Part shown: in pieces, positions 10,297-22,203 of the stretch
How the letters are laid out: each line of letters begins with the position of its first letter
How positions within the stretch are numbered: position 1 is the stretch's first letter
From: Botrytis cinerea B05.10
Lineage: Eukaryota; Ascomycota; Leotiomycetes; Helotiales; Sclerotiniaceae
Direction of reading: 5' to 3'
DNA length: 64,000 bases
Assembly (NCBI RefSeq): GCF_000143535.2
Contig: NC_037320.1
Span: 2,108,001-2,172,000 of the forward strand
The notes under the pieces: model-generated
The model's input: the letters and a program-made list of their open reading frames with translations, nothing else
What the model was told of the DNA's origin: nothing
Databases searched by the model: none
Program-made: the position numbers and the translations under genes

Positions 10297-13056
10297 TCAC
10301 CTGAAAGCACCCACACTCGCTCTTTCTCTCAGGGTTCTTTTCCCTCCATCACCTTTCGTAGACCCCGTGATCTCAATCCAATCCTCCCATTCTCGTGCGA
10401 TTTCCATGAGAACACCACCCATCACTGTAGCCGAGGCCATTAATCCATGTCCTTCTCCTTCCAAGACTCTTACTTCACATCTCTTCATTGTTTTGCCCAA
10501 CCATCGGACATTTTCAACAGGGACTCTCGTATCTTTACTTCCATGGTGAATGACTGTCGAGCGTGTGATATCTACATAACGAAATCCAATAGTATGCCTT
10601 CTCTCCAGGCATACCAGTAAATCCACAGCGGGATTCGCGCCGACAGTTGCTAGATCCCATATAGCATGTGTTAAACGTGTATCATAGGTCATTTGTCTTT
10701 CTTTGTCGGCTAATGTACTCGCAGCCACTGCTAATATTGCGGCATCATGGTTCGGATCATTCGGATCTGATGCTGCTTGCTCCATTGATTCCGGTACAGT
10801 AGATTCTGGTCTTTTCGAAGGATCAAACTTTTGATTCTCCTTGTCCAGACCTGGGGTAAGTGCGTTGGTTCTACCACTCGGTGTCGGAGTATCTCGAGCG
10901 GTGGATGTTGACTTGCGCTTAGTTCTCTTTTGTTTTGGAAGACTGCTTGTAACCGAGCTACTGGTGGCACTCATGAAACTAGAATTTGCAACCTTGAGAA
11001 TTGTGGTCGGAAGAGCACGAAGTATACGCTGAGATGTAGGTATAGAATTCGCAGGTGGCGATACTGTCTGTGTACCAAATGTTGTCAATTGTGAAGGGGG
11101 AATCCAAGGGGCAAGTAGATGAATGCGGCCGCGAATATGCTGTGGCATTCGCAATGCTGTTGCGAGAGCATATATCGCACCTGCTGAATGTGCAAGTATG
11201 GAGAATTTTGTTATCCTCAAAGCTTGACATATTGCGTATACATCATCTATATCATGTTAGCTTCAATGAAGAAGACAAAAGTCCTAAACAAACTTACCAG
11301 GCCAACTCAGTGGAGTCGCTGTGCCATCAGTATATGGCTCACTCTGTCCAACTCCTGGTCTATCCGGCGTGATCAGTCGTAACTTCAGTGCTAGGGCAAG
11401 CTCATCGTAAAAAGCGGTGATATATCTTGTCAGACCCATTCCAACGCAACAGAATACTGCTGAGCCCTCCGGATCGCCTACTTCTGAGAATGAAATAGTT
11501 CGACCGCTTGTAGGGTGTCTAATTTTTTGTGACAAGCGTGGAGATGCAAGATAAGTTGTAACGGCATCATCAATGGAATCTGCACTACTAGGACGAGGAT
11601 CAACAAATACAGAAGCAGGTCTCGGTAGTTCGGGGGAAACGACTCTAGAGCCAGGTCTAGAAGGGTTCTTTTTAGAGGTATCATAGTCCGAATTAGCAGG
11701 AGTTAGAGGTCCGGATAATCGCTTTAGCCGTGAACTACTTCGTTTTATCTTTAGCTCTGACGGATCAGGTGACATCCCACCAGATTGTCTTTTCTGACTA
11801 GATGATCTCTTGTTTTTGGTGGGACTTGGATGAGTTTGTGATCTTCGTTGAGTAATAACAGGTGCAGGGGCACAATCAAGATCATCCTCAACGGCTGGAT
11901 GCTCATTGTTCTGTGCAAAATCCTCATCTTGTTTGCTGGCTAGCGTTGTAGATATAGATGAAGGGGGTTGGAACACCTCAATAGGCACTTTCAGATTTGT
12001 GGATTCTCCAGATTCAGAACTTGCCCTGCTCTGAGCTTCCTCGCGCTCGTTAATGACATCCTTCTCTCTTTCACGATCCATATCACTTTGCCTACTTGCT
12101 AATTTTGAATCGCGTTTCTTCGTTTGAGCCGCCGGTTTTCGAAGAGATGAATCTCGTGCGGGAATAAATCTACCTGATCCAATGCCGCCAGGACTATTCG
12201 CCATCGATGGAGACCAACGGCGAGGAATTGGGGGCGCTTGTGTAGTGTCGAGTCTGAGAATGCTGTGCTTGCCTAATGAGGGAGGCTCCTCAGTGATAGG
12301 AGTTTCGGCCATGAAAGTTGGTTGATCAAAATTAGATATGGGCAGACGATCAAGCCCAAGGCCTTTGAAATTCCGTGTCTTTTCCGATGCGTTTTCTCTG
12401 AGTCTCTCTTTTGAACTCATATACATCAGTCCTTTGTTATTTCTACCCTGCTTTTTATCCCAACTATCCGTTGACCTTTTCCTTTCCAATTTTGGTATCG
12501 GAGCGTAACCAGGCTCTATTGATAAACTCCCGATTGTGCTCGAATCATCTTTTTCTTTTGATCCTTGTGAACCCTTCGAACCCGGTCGGCGCAGAAAGTT
12601 CTTCAAAGAGTTGGATCTAGAATCTGTCGCTGGCGATTTTGGTGCAGTTAACGGAGAGAATCCCGATGGAGGCTTCGATGTTTTAATAACAGGAGGACTC
12701 GCAGCCAGTTCATCGAGCGATTCTTCCTCAATGAGTTCGCGCAATGAAGGTTGCCTAAATGCTCCGTAATCTATGCCAAAACTTCCTCCTGAACTTGTCC
12801 TAGTATATGATGGTCGTAGATCGGGATGGGAGAAAGAGGTCGTCGATGCAGATGGTGACGCTGAATTTGAGTGATTCTCAAAAAGATCATTCGCAGGAGA
12901 GGATATGATGGAGAGAGATGTAATTAAAGAAGATATCACCTCGGGCGATGCAGGCTGTACAGATATACGGTTTGAGGAGTGCGCCGAAGGACCTGATAGA
13001 GATTTTCGACGGGAATGTTGTCGTGAACGATGTGGTATTGGTGGGGGAGCCTCCAT
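10297..13056 (-). CDS. large alpha/beta-hydrolase-fold protein
   Basis: Two exons, 13056-11298 and 11246-10297, split by a 51-nt intron (GTAAGT, GCTAAC branch, ATAG); 902 aa. The first ~500 residues are Ser/Pro/Arg-rich and disordered. The hydrolase domain begins near HPTSGRTISFSEVG, with strand CCVGMGLTRYI and the segment DRPGVGQSEPY. The nucleophile elbow is LAHSAGA (Ser607). The acid is in HHGSKDTRVP (Asp825) and the histidine in EGEGHGL (His853), a complete catalytic triad. About 130 Ser/Thr/Lys-rich residues are inserted between the elbow and the acid, as a lid or regulatory loop. It resembles uncharacterised fungal hydrolases; substrate unknown. The multiple SP/TP sites in the tail suggest phosphoregulation, which is inference. 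Confidence 0.88.
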
Positions 13057-14707
13057 GGCGCTCTGTGTAAGGATCGGACGTACTCGCGCCTACTATAGAT
13101 GATCGGTAGGTTTAGGATGGTTTAGGATGATTTTGATACAAGCATTGACACCGTACACCACCTTCAAAACCACAAACAATTGAAAAAGTGTTTCAAAGAT
13201 CCCAATTTTGTTTAAATGCGCCAGAAGATTGGGGTTGGTGCAGAAAATGGGTGAGACTCTGTTCGCAGTGGCTAATTGCTAGCAAGATTGAGTAGATGGT
13301 CCGAGAATGTAGAGTAAATGAAAGTAGAAGAACGAATGTTGATCTATCTGATCGAAAACCTTGAGAGCCTTTGGTCGATTAATACTCCAGAAATCTTTCA
13401 GAAAAGGTTACCACATCAACGCATGTGTCCAAAGGATCTTAGCAGTCAGTGTGCGAACTCCTGTGCAGTTATACTAAGAGACATACGAGATCCATTTGAA
13501 CGTGCTGTCGCTGTCGCTGTTGCTGTTGCTGTTGCTATTGCCGTTGCCGTTGCCGATTCCAAAAGCTTTTCAGCAGAAATTAAAACGCCCGTCGGCTTCA
13601 CTCACTCACTCAATCTATCGAACCTTCTTCCAACAAAGGACTCGAGTCGAATGATTTTATTAGTGAATTGTCGAAAGCCCCATAGTTTAAGTTCAGGGGC
13701 ATTCACAATGCTTATCGTCTTTTTGCCAAAGTCGACTATGCGCGGGGAACGTCCTGATGGGAATTTCAATTGGCAGTGATAGGTCGGAGTTGCAAATTCT
13801 ACCTGCAAAATGCAATGCAGAACATGGATGTCTTTCCCCGAATGCACTCGTGGAAGATGTGATGATTATGGGTGGGCTTCGTGGGACGCGTTTGGTTTGT
13901 ACCTTTTTTTTTCTGGGTCGGCAATTTAATCTCGACAAGGCGGCCGGGAAAGGGAAGCGATGTCAATTTGGAAAAGGAACCTTGTAGAACACCGAGAACA
14001 CTTCGAGAAGATATACTCCGTATACACAGGTACAGTCGGAAGGGAGGTGATGCGAGGAGAATGGTGGAAAGGGAGGGAAATGGAAGGGGAACGTCTATCT
14101 GCGCATCACTATCCATCATCCATGGTGCTCTCGGTCCGGGTAATTATGCCTTATATGAATTGTGGCAGCTTGTACCCAATAAATCCCGAAAAGCATCTTC
14201 CTTTCTCATGGGTATCCGCTTCTTTAAAATTTCTACAATTAGAGCGGTGGATCTTGACTTTCCTTTTCCTTCTTTCTCGGACGGCTTATCAACAAAAGAA
14301 ATGTCAGAATACATCCAAAGCCCGAGCTGAAGAAGGTCTTGGACAATTTCATTGCTCGACCAAATGATTAAATTCAAGCGGCGGGTAAACTAATTTGAAC
14401 CCCTGATGCAGTAGCGAGAAGCTAGCATTAGTCCAGCAATCCTCCACATGAATGAAATAAGTGGGCACAAATCAAGAAACGACAGAATTATGACATCGTC
14501 ACCACGAGGGGCCGAATCTTTGTCAACATAAGTTACTAGGTATGGAGCGGGCCGTTCGTTGGCATAACGTACCAAGTGAATCGTCTTTCCTCTCTCCACT
14601 ATCCGTAAAGTATATCTAAGACAGAGGACACTCTAATCTTGTATGCAAATCTTCACTATTCCGAGACATCCTTCATTTGAGAGCGGTTTGCAAGATAAGA
14701 CTACACT
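13057..14707. other. divergent intergenic region (hydrolase / desaturase-like)
   Basis: Separates two divergently transcribed genes, so it should hold both promoters. It includes a hexanucleotide repeat at 13504-13554. A 153-codon ATG frame at 13318-13779 runs through that repeat (Ala/Val runs) and shows no domain. No other gene is supported. Confidence 0.45.
13504..13554. repeat. imperfect hexanucleotide repeat (GCTGTY/GCCGTT)n
   Basis: About 8.5 units of a 6-bp motif drifting from GCTGTC through GCTGTT and GCTATT to GCCGTT. This is a simple-sequence repeat upstream of the hydrolase gene. Confidence 0.85.
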
Positions 14708-15790
14708 ATGGACGCTCTTCTATCGCTCCCCGTGGTGGGATGGTTTCTCATGCCATCGGCTTCAACATACTCTACATCCCTCAACTTCTTATTCTTTTAC
14801 ATGACATGGTCAACTCTCGTGCTATCACACACGGCTTTAAGGGTTGAGGTAGTGGGAACTCTGGGGATAAGACTACTGTTCTTCATAGTGCCTTCATTTG
14901 TATTCCTCATATTTGATTCTATCATACCAAGCTTATCGGTGGGAGTCAAACGGCAAGGAAAACAAGCTTTACCTACTCGAACGGGGGGGTCGAAGGCTTC
15001 TAGAGCAAAGGCTCCAGAATGGTACCGGGTAGTGGGGATCAGCTTGTTCAACATCTTTTTGGGAATCGGTATTCAAGCGGGATTTGAGATGGTCCTTACG
15101 GAGATCTTACACTATAAAAGCGCGCTAAGAGTCACTACTACATTACCCATGCCATGGTCTATCGCCAAGGATGCTTTGAAGTGTCTTCTCGTTCGTGAGG
15201 TTAGTGATTCTCTGAACTTTTGAAGTATCTGCCAAGTTGTACAGTTATAGCTAATCTGTACTTTCTACCAGTTCATACAATACTATACCCATCGCTTCAT
15301 CCTTCACGCTCGCTCTTCAAATTTACTTAGCCGGGGTCACAAGAGTTATCACCACTCCATCACTTCTCCATATGCATTTGTCGCCCACTACGATCATCCA
15401 GCCTCCTACATACTGTTCCGCTTCATCCCCATCTATCTTCCAGCGGTAATTTTCCGGGTTCATCTTCTAACATATCTCCTCGCCCTCTCCGTTGTCACTA
15501 TAGAAGAAACACTCGCATCGTCCGGTTACAGCAGTGTTCCTGGGATCATACTTGGCGGGGTTGCACGTCGTCAAGATCTACACAGTGAAAGCCGAGGAAA
15601 AGGAAATTTTGCACCATGGGGTTTGTTGGACTGGATCCATGGAACAAGTCTCGGGTCTGGATTGGAGGAAGATGTTGCTAATGAAGCCGAAAAACATCAG
15701 GTCAAGAGCCGAAGTAGAAAGGCTATTGCTAGTGGAAAAGAGAGTGTGAAATCGTTAAGTGGAAGGAGAAGAAGTTCTAGGAGAGGTTAG
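14708..15790 (+). CDS. fatty acid hydroxylase/sterol desaturase superfamily membrane protein
   Basis: Exons 14708-15199 and 15272-15790 (intron GTTAGT, GCTAAT branch, CCAG) encode 336 aa. Several hydrophobic segments lie in the first exon (residues ~20-80 and ~110-130). The di-iron histidine boxes open exon 2: HRFILH (H171-H176) and HKSYHH (H187-H192), then HYDHP. The usual third box HxxHH is not visible; the equivalent C-terminal region reads GGVARRQDLHSE followed by WGLLDWIHGTSLG. Members of this superfamily are ER enzymes that hydroxylate or desaturate sterols and sphingolipids. With an incomplete third box, activity here is uncertain. The basic C-terminus (SGRRRSSRRG) is likely cytosolic. 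Confidence 0.85.
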
Positions 15791-16799
15791 GTCTTTCTGT
15801 TATGATGTTAGGGTGGTTATCGTCGGATTTTGTTGGCAGTGGAGGTTGGGAAATACTTGGTTTACATTATGATACCCTTGGTCTATGGTTCTGCTACGCC
15901 TGCTTTGTATTTTATACGCTTCTATCTTGATACCAATTCTCGTCATCGAATCTGAAGCAAGATTCTCCTAGAAACGTATGAAGTACCTTTGTGAGATGGT
16001 GGCACGAGTAGGCGCTGTCCCTCAAGTCCCTCAACTCAACAATCACCTAACTCCATCTAATCGCCATTTCTCCCCCATTGTAACATGTTTCGAGCAATGG
16101 GTGATCGTAGTGCTATCACAAGGCCTTATATTTGGATCCCCACCTACCACTGCAGGTAAAAAGTTGAAACTTCGTTCTCTTGCCATGCATGTGGGTCAAG
16201 AAGCTGAACAATATTTCAATATCTGCCCCCAAAGTTCTAATGATCTTGCAGAGCTCTGTAGAGCCCAAAGTTTAGAGTTTATCATATATCACAGCAATGC
16301 CTACACTATCTCAACCTCCCGGAACCAGAATTTCGTAAACGGAGTTAACTTTCATTGGATCGAAAAGCCCCCAGCTCCCCTCTTCCAATCTTCACACCCA
16401 CCACCCCTCCTTTAACACCTATAACTTCTTCAATTCTTGCAAATTCAACTTTTTAACAACTTTTCCTTGATCCCCAAACCCACATCATCCTCCCTCGCAA
16501 TTTTCAAAACCAACAAGTAAAAACTTAAAAAGTTAAAAAAGTTGATTTTTCGACAACTTCGTCTACAAACCCTCCCTGACTGAGCAAAACACCTTTTTCC
16601 TTTAAAAAGACTACTGGTGGACAAACAAAAGTTGAAATCAACTATTGAGATGTGCAACAATAACTTGTAAGAAGAAGGAATCACGAGACTCCGAATGGAT
16701 GATTGTTATTCCGAAGTGGCTCGAGCTTTGTTGGGTGAGGACATGAAACACCCTTTTGATTCTTGTTTGTTTAACACAAGACATGAGATGACATAATGT
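15791..16799. other. intergenic region, no supported gene
   Basis: Contains the 3' flank of the desaturase-like gene, then A/T-rich sequence. A 145-codon frame at 15978-16415 has no motif, is rich in His/Asn/Pro, and I do not call it. Confidence 0.4.
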
Positions 16800-17900
16800 G
16801 GTGTGGGAACACTACTTACTAGAAGTCTGATTGATTGTCTGATGGTAAGATTGAGTAACTTCTACACTTTGCAAATGGATCAGCTATACAATAGTTTGGT
16901 ATATTGCGATACAAAGGTTTGTGGTCAAGCAGAAACAGGAAGGAGACATGGGAAGAAACTGACATTCGACTTTTGTGAAAGCAAAGGATCTTCCTTGAAT
17001 ATAATTTCATCTCACACAGAAGTTTCTGGTGCTGATGATTTGAGGGCAAAGAATAACTTCAAAAGCAATCGAACAAAAGCCCCCTCATGAATATACAATG
17101 ACCATGGCGCGACGCATTGGAAAGAGAAACCTTCAAGAATTTCATAGTCCTAGGTTTATGAGCAATCATCTTTCCACCCCTTCAATTTTTCATTTCTCCA
17201 CTTGACGAGGCTTTGTCAAAATCTTTTGCCAGGAAGGGGTGCTCACAATATGATGTCCAGGTGGAGTCATTCATGAGTAATTTTCATCACTTTGGATATC
17301 TTGCTATTTACTTATCAATCCTGTTTGTTCTTCTCCAAGAAGATTTCTGTCATTCTATCCAAGGCAAACACAAGCACCCTTGTCTTCCAGGTAGAAGAAA
17401 ATAGCGAAGTTTAATTTTCCAACGATTTCAGAGTTGTTCAACAATGCCACAGAACTTAGAGGAAGTACTACTTCCTTGACTCAGCATACTTATGCTGATC
17501 ACTTTACCGGAATCACGGCGGTAGATATGTTTGGGTTAAGACTATTGTAAAGGTTGGAAGCCCATCATCTTTGTGGAATTGTTAAAAGTCTGGCACAAAT
17601 GGAAAGTCCTAGGCTTATAGGTAGTTCCTTTAGGGTATCTGCTACTCGTTTAGTATAACAGGATCAATTGCTTAGTAAATTTGAAGCACCTCGCTCTGTT
17701 ACCATTCTACATACATTGATAAATGCCCGTGGGAAAGCTTGGAGGGGTCTTCCGTTAATGGCTTCATTGGACGCCTCATCAAAGCTCATACTATACTCAT
17801 TTGTACTTGATATCAGTTGTCTTTGATTTAACATATGAATCCTATATAACCTAAAGGTCTCTCAGAAATCCAGTCGGTAAGCAAGCCTATCCATTTTTTT
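16800..17900 (+). mobile_element. probable decayed Copia-type retroelement (gag remnant)
   Basis: Between 16803 and 17087 one plus-strand frame carries a gag-like (UBN2-type) pattern: LSNFYTLQMD, then DTKVCGQAETGRRHGKKLTF and IISSHTEVSGADDL. Near 17284-17320 the sequence NFHHFGYLAIY resembles a mutated CCHC zinc knuckle. Further coding-like stretches up to about 17640 lie in shifted frames with several stops. No LTR pair, integrase or reverse transcriptase is recognised, so this would be an old fragment. The call rests on pattern recognition only. Confidence 0.35.
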
Positions 17901-18487
17901 CTGGTTCCCTTGTTGAAATTAGAAAAGTTCCTTTCTTGTTTTATGTGTCTTGGTGTATAGGTACTGACCTCTCTCTTTTGCTAGCTTTGTTTGAATACAT
18001 GCACTGTGTAATAGTGCATAAAGATATAAACAGTTATTCCTAACGGGGTGTCCATGAAATCAGGATAAACATTGGCGATTTAAGTCTGGTAGCTGTGGCC
18101 CAAGTCTAGGGGCTATATCCTGGTCACAATTTGGCTTGTTATCCCAATTGAGGCGTCCAGAAGCTTGACCAACAAGGTTTGTTTTTAACTCCTCCTGTGG
18201 ACTTTCTATGTGGATCCTTGATCTTTTCACTTGACATTTTTATATGTTCTCTAACAATAAGCAGATACTCATAATCGGTTTCTTTTAACTCTTAGTACAA
18301 GAGACTTGGTGTTTTGTTCTCTTGCACAATAGACAATCCCGTCTTTCCCGGATTCTTGTGCCATAAATCTCCCGAGTCTCCGTCGTTTGTACAGGAGCCA
18401 CAACTACCACGTCTTTCATTACGCGTCTCTACCACGGAATCGTTCCTCCAGTCTTCAAATTCAATCTCACTTCGGTTCTTACTTCTC
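17901..18487. other. A/T-rich intergenic sequence before the F-box-like gene
   Basis: No gene is supported. An open frame from 18314 is in frame with, and upstream of, the start chosen for the following gene, so translation could begin earlier at ATG 18314. Confidence 0.35.
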
Positions 18488-19582
18488 ATGCCCAGTAATC
18501 TCATGGCTACCAATCTATTAACCTCCAATGGGGGAGTAGAATTACCAGCAGATGTATGCTTGCGAATTATAGATCTAGTCATCCACGACGCGCCTAAGAA
18601 CGTCGTTATATTAATCAAGCTTTCACGTGTCAGTTATATCCTCTCTCTTTATCTTCTCGTTTGAGCAGTACAGCAAGAGCCTATTCATTGCTATACTTGT
18701 GATTATTTGTCTAACCTCTTCCAGTCCTTCAAGAAGCTCATCCAAACATACGAACGAGCCCTAGCCAAAACCGCCATCAATCTCTACTCCAACACATACG
18801 TAAACCAAAACACCCACTTCATCATCCGCAATCAGCCAGCATCTAAGAACTTCACCCCCAAACTTTACATCAACCACACCTTCGCTCACCTCCTAGAAAC
18901 CCAAACGCGCGCACGAATCATGCACGAAATAATCCACGACCCCTTTTCCCAATGCCATACCCCCACTATCTACTGGGCCGGTGGCGTAGGTTTCGATCCG
19001 CCTACCCTTGGTACCCCTCTAGCCGAGCTCGAAATCCGAAGACAGAAATTCAAAGAAGAAGCGCTAAGATTATTATACGAGCTTTTCGATATAACCCTAG
19101 ATGTCAAAAATGAATGGCATGCTCGAACTCGTCAAATCGATTTTCTCTCCCGCCTTGGCACACCAGAATTAGCAGTTCTCTGTATCTTCATCCCTATCTT
19201 GGGATTTAATCTTCTTGAAAAAATGAAAGATGAGAGTGTCAATACAAAGAGAGCGGTCATAATTTTCCAGCATAATCTCATAAGATATGGACCGATAGTA
19301 GCTTGGTTGCAGATTTCTGCAGATACGAAGTGCAAAAGAATAGGACTTGGAGGAACGGTCAGATTGAACGAATGGTGGAAAGAGAGGCAAGCTGAGGGTG
19401 TGGAAAAGTTAAAGAAGTTTGAGCGAGGCAGGATGGGAGAAGCGAGAATGATACTAGTGCTTTGGAGGATTTTTCAAGGCAGAGAGAGCGTTGAAAAGAT
19501 TTGGAGTCCGAGGAGTGGGGAGAGACTTTGGGAAATTGCTAAGGGGTTGGTGGAGGAGAGGATGAGGGGATATCTTGTTTGA
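18488..19582 (+). CDS. hypothetical protein with degenerate F-box-like N-terminus
   Basis: Exons 18488-18628 and 18725-19582 are joined across a 96-nt intron (GTCAGT donor, TCTAACCTCTTCCAG branch/acceptor), giving 332 aa. The N-terminal segment ELPADVCLRIIDLVIHDAPK followed by VVILIKLSRSFKKL has the Leu-Pro plus amphipathic-helix pattern of an F-box. The rest is alpha-helical, Arg/Lys/Glu-rich and matches no family I know. F-box proteins select substrates for SCF ubiquitin ligases, but that role is a guess. The start could be ATG 18503 or 18314; I chose 18488 because the upstream sequence looks non-conserved. Confidence 0.6.
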
Positions 19583-21314
19583 AGGGGGGGTTTTATCTTG
19601 TTTGTTATGATTGGGGCTGGTTTATGGCTATATTAGGGACTGGGATTAGGAAGTGGGATCATAGTTGGGATTGGGATTGAGGTAATGTCTGTGTATACGA
19701 AGAATTCGGGGTTTTATTATGGTCTGGATTGTCTGATATAATTTGGGGTTATCTGAAATGAGTTGGGGACTATGTTTGGATTGCTAGATACTGAGACTGG
19801 CACATACAGGGGCTAATGTTGGTATTACAATTGTAAAAATGGATGTTAAACTGTCTGGGTTAAGCATTATGAGTTGGATTGGATTTTTAAAAAGGTGTTA
19901 CGAGATTTTGTCAAATGAAGAGGGTTATATACGTTACTGTCGATGTTCAATGCGAGGTTATAGAGTGTAAAGGTCTAGGAAATGACAAGACTCCAAAACT
20001 TATAATCACATTGATCGAGATGACAACGGTGATTATGGGCACGAGGACCAAAGATTCACAACTTTCTCTCATGTTGATGGATGATAGTAGTCAATATTCA
20101 TATAGTTGGTAGTTACAGATTATGCTATTCTCGTTCGATAAGAACGAGACGCTAATACTGACCGTGAAAGTAAAGGTCGTAATGGTTTTCTACTTTATTC
20201 TTCAATATACAAGATTACGTCTCATAAGATTGGGATGGCGATATTGATTGTTAGTCGAGGAGTTGGGTAGGTGATTAGAAATATCGATTTGATGAGATTG
20301 GTCGGTAAAGTTGTATTTAACAGAAGCATTTAAAGATATTCAATGAAGTGGTACTCATCTGAAGTCTATCAAGATCAGGCACGAGTTGAGAGACTTGGAA
20401 GTTCTCGTCTTGTGTTAGAATATTAGCATGATGTTGATAATTCACGGATGTCTAAAATTCTTTTGTATCATGCGACCTGTAGAGCATCTGATTGTACACG
20501 TCCCTTGCAAAACTGGATTACAAGATTTTCTCTAACGTTAGTGAAGACATGTCAATTATTGGCTTGGATAGATTTGGGGTGTCGTTCATAGCCTCGAGCG
20601 ACAATCTCCAAGATTGTATTAACGGTTCTGAATATGTTAACCCTGAGAAATCATACAAATTGGTTAGTAGCTAGCTGAGATGAGCTTGAGGAAGCTCTTT
20701 CCAGTCTATCTTGCAGTGCAACGCTTGAGCAAAAATGGATGATGACCTTCGGGATTACTTTCAAGAAGGGCAACTCGCGCGGGACAAGACTGGGGGGGGG
20801 TGACGATATCGATAATTGAGGAACGAAAAAAAGTAAAGAGGAAAGAGAAGATTGTTGATGAACAGTATTGAAACGGCTTCTCTAATGGGAGATCAAAGAT
20901 ACGTGGCCTCGAAGAAGTTCCCTTGTTCACAGGAGCAATTCAACAACATAAGATTCGTTGTTAACACAAAGCATTGTTCATCAAGTTCAAAGGCAGTATC
21001 AGCAAAGGACATTACAAAGAGCCATGCCATCACAAAGAAAAATCACGGGAAAAGAGTTTGTAGGTTTTAATATTTAAAATTTCAAAAAAAGAGCGCAATC
21101 TACGCGAATCAAAGAACAAATGAAATCCTGTCGAGGAAGAAAGGGTACAATTGCATTAATCAGAAACAAAAGAAAATCAGCCGACAGGCAACTTGAGAGT
21201 CATACTCAAATCAATGAGAACCAGTCTCAAAGATTCAGCTTCTCAAAAATTCTTACTTACTGATTGATTCTCGGAGTCGAGAAAAGGGAGTTGGGCGAGA
21301 TGAAGGCAGAGTGC
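19583..21314. other. intergenic region, no supported gene
   Basis: Starts G/T-rich (19585-19760) and becomes A/T-rich. Only short frames without motifs are present (for example 19915-20112 plus). Confidence 0.45.
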
Positions 21315-21743
21315 TCACTGAGCTTGCATTACCTTCTTGCGTTCCAGCTCCGCTTCGATCTCCTTGAAAACATCGTCTGGGATTTCAGGAAAGTCAGTAC
21401 CATAGAAGATAGAGAGCATCTCTTCTTCCTTTTCCTTGGCCCAAACGTTATGCATCAAATCAGGAATTGCGAGCTCATCATCCCATGAAGCATGAGCATT
21501 CTCAACCTCGCCTTTCCTCACCATGGAATACCATTTCTTCTGGCAAGCTTGAATGCTGTATTGGCGAATTGGCCAAGGATCGGATGCAAAGAGGTCGCCT
21601 CCTTCCAGGTGTCTGGCTTGTTCGATTTTCATGGTAACCGCAATGTATGTCCATTTGGAAGGGTTGTCTTCGAGGAAAAAATGACGAATCACTTGGGTGA
21701 GTTTAGCGAGTTCGCTCTCGTTGTAATATTGACGAGCTAGCAT
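21315..21743 (-). CDS. small Myb/SANT-like helical protein
   Basis: A single-exon gene of 142 aa with a true ATG. Residues ~8-70 contain three predicted helices spaced like a Myb/SANT repeat: ESELAKLTQVIRHFFL, then SKWTYIAVTMKIEQAR, then SIQACQKKWYSMVRKG. The third resembles a Myb recognition helix, with the aromatic spacing KKWYSM. The C-terminal half is acidic (AKEKEEEMLSIFYG, DDVFKEIEAELER). It could be a small DNA-binding or chromatin protein; no characterised homologue is recognised. Compact size and clear initiation favour a real gene. Confidence 0.6.
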   Translation of the reverse strand: MLARQYYNESELAKLTQVIRHFFLEDNPSKWTYIAVTMKIEQARHLEGGDLFASDPWPIRQYSIQACQKKWYSMVRKGEVENAHASWDDELAIPDLMHNVWAKEKEEEMLSIFYGTDFPEIPDDVFKEIEAELERKKVMQAQ

Positions 21744-22203
21744 TTTTGCGGTGGTCGATGAAGTTGTTGATCTTTTGAGAGATTACTTGAAAATGTTATG
21801 TAGATGATTGTTTGAGATGTTGTGATGTGGATAGTTGTAATAAGAAGTTATTGCTGAAGAATAAGACTCTCTATCTCATCGAGAATCGCATCCATCTATA
21901 GATTTTTCGGAGATATTGTTCTGGTGCTGTTCCACCCACAACTTCATTTAGAGGTTCTTTGTGCCACGAAACAACGCTCGACTTCGAGATTGTTCAAAAT
22001 TTTATCCGAATACCATTCAGATACTGAGATATGCAGCTTTGTTGTTGCAGTGTTTGGAAGTAAATAATCTTTAGTAGGCCAATTCAGATTTCCAATATCT
22101 TATATTTTATATTCTTTATAGTGTTATCATATGGGTGTCTAACACCAATCAATTTATAGTCCTTCATTATGCTCCTATTCCCACTTAGACGCCAAAACAT
22201 AAA
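21744..22203. other. short intergenic region
   Basis: A/T-rich. It holds the promoter of the Myb-like gene and the 3' flank of the MaoC gene; nothing else is seen. Confidence 0.5.

Noticed and set aside
13318..13779. 153-codon ATG frame on the plus strand
   Set aside because: It runs through a hexanucleotide repeat giving Ala/Val runs, lacks any domain and lies in a divergent promoter region.
15978..16415. 145-codon plus-strand frame
   Set aside because: No domain, odd composition, no splice context; probably chance.
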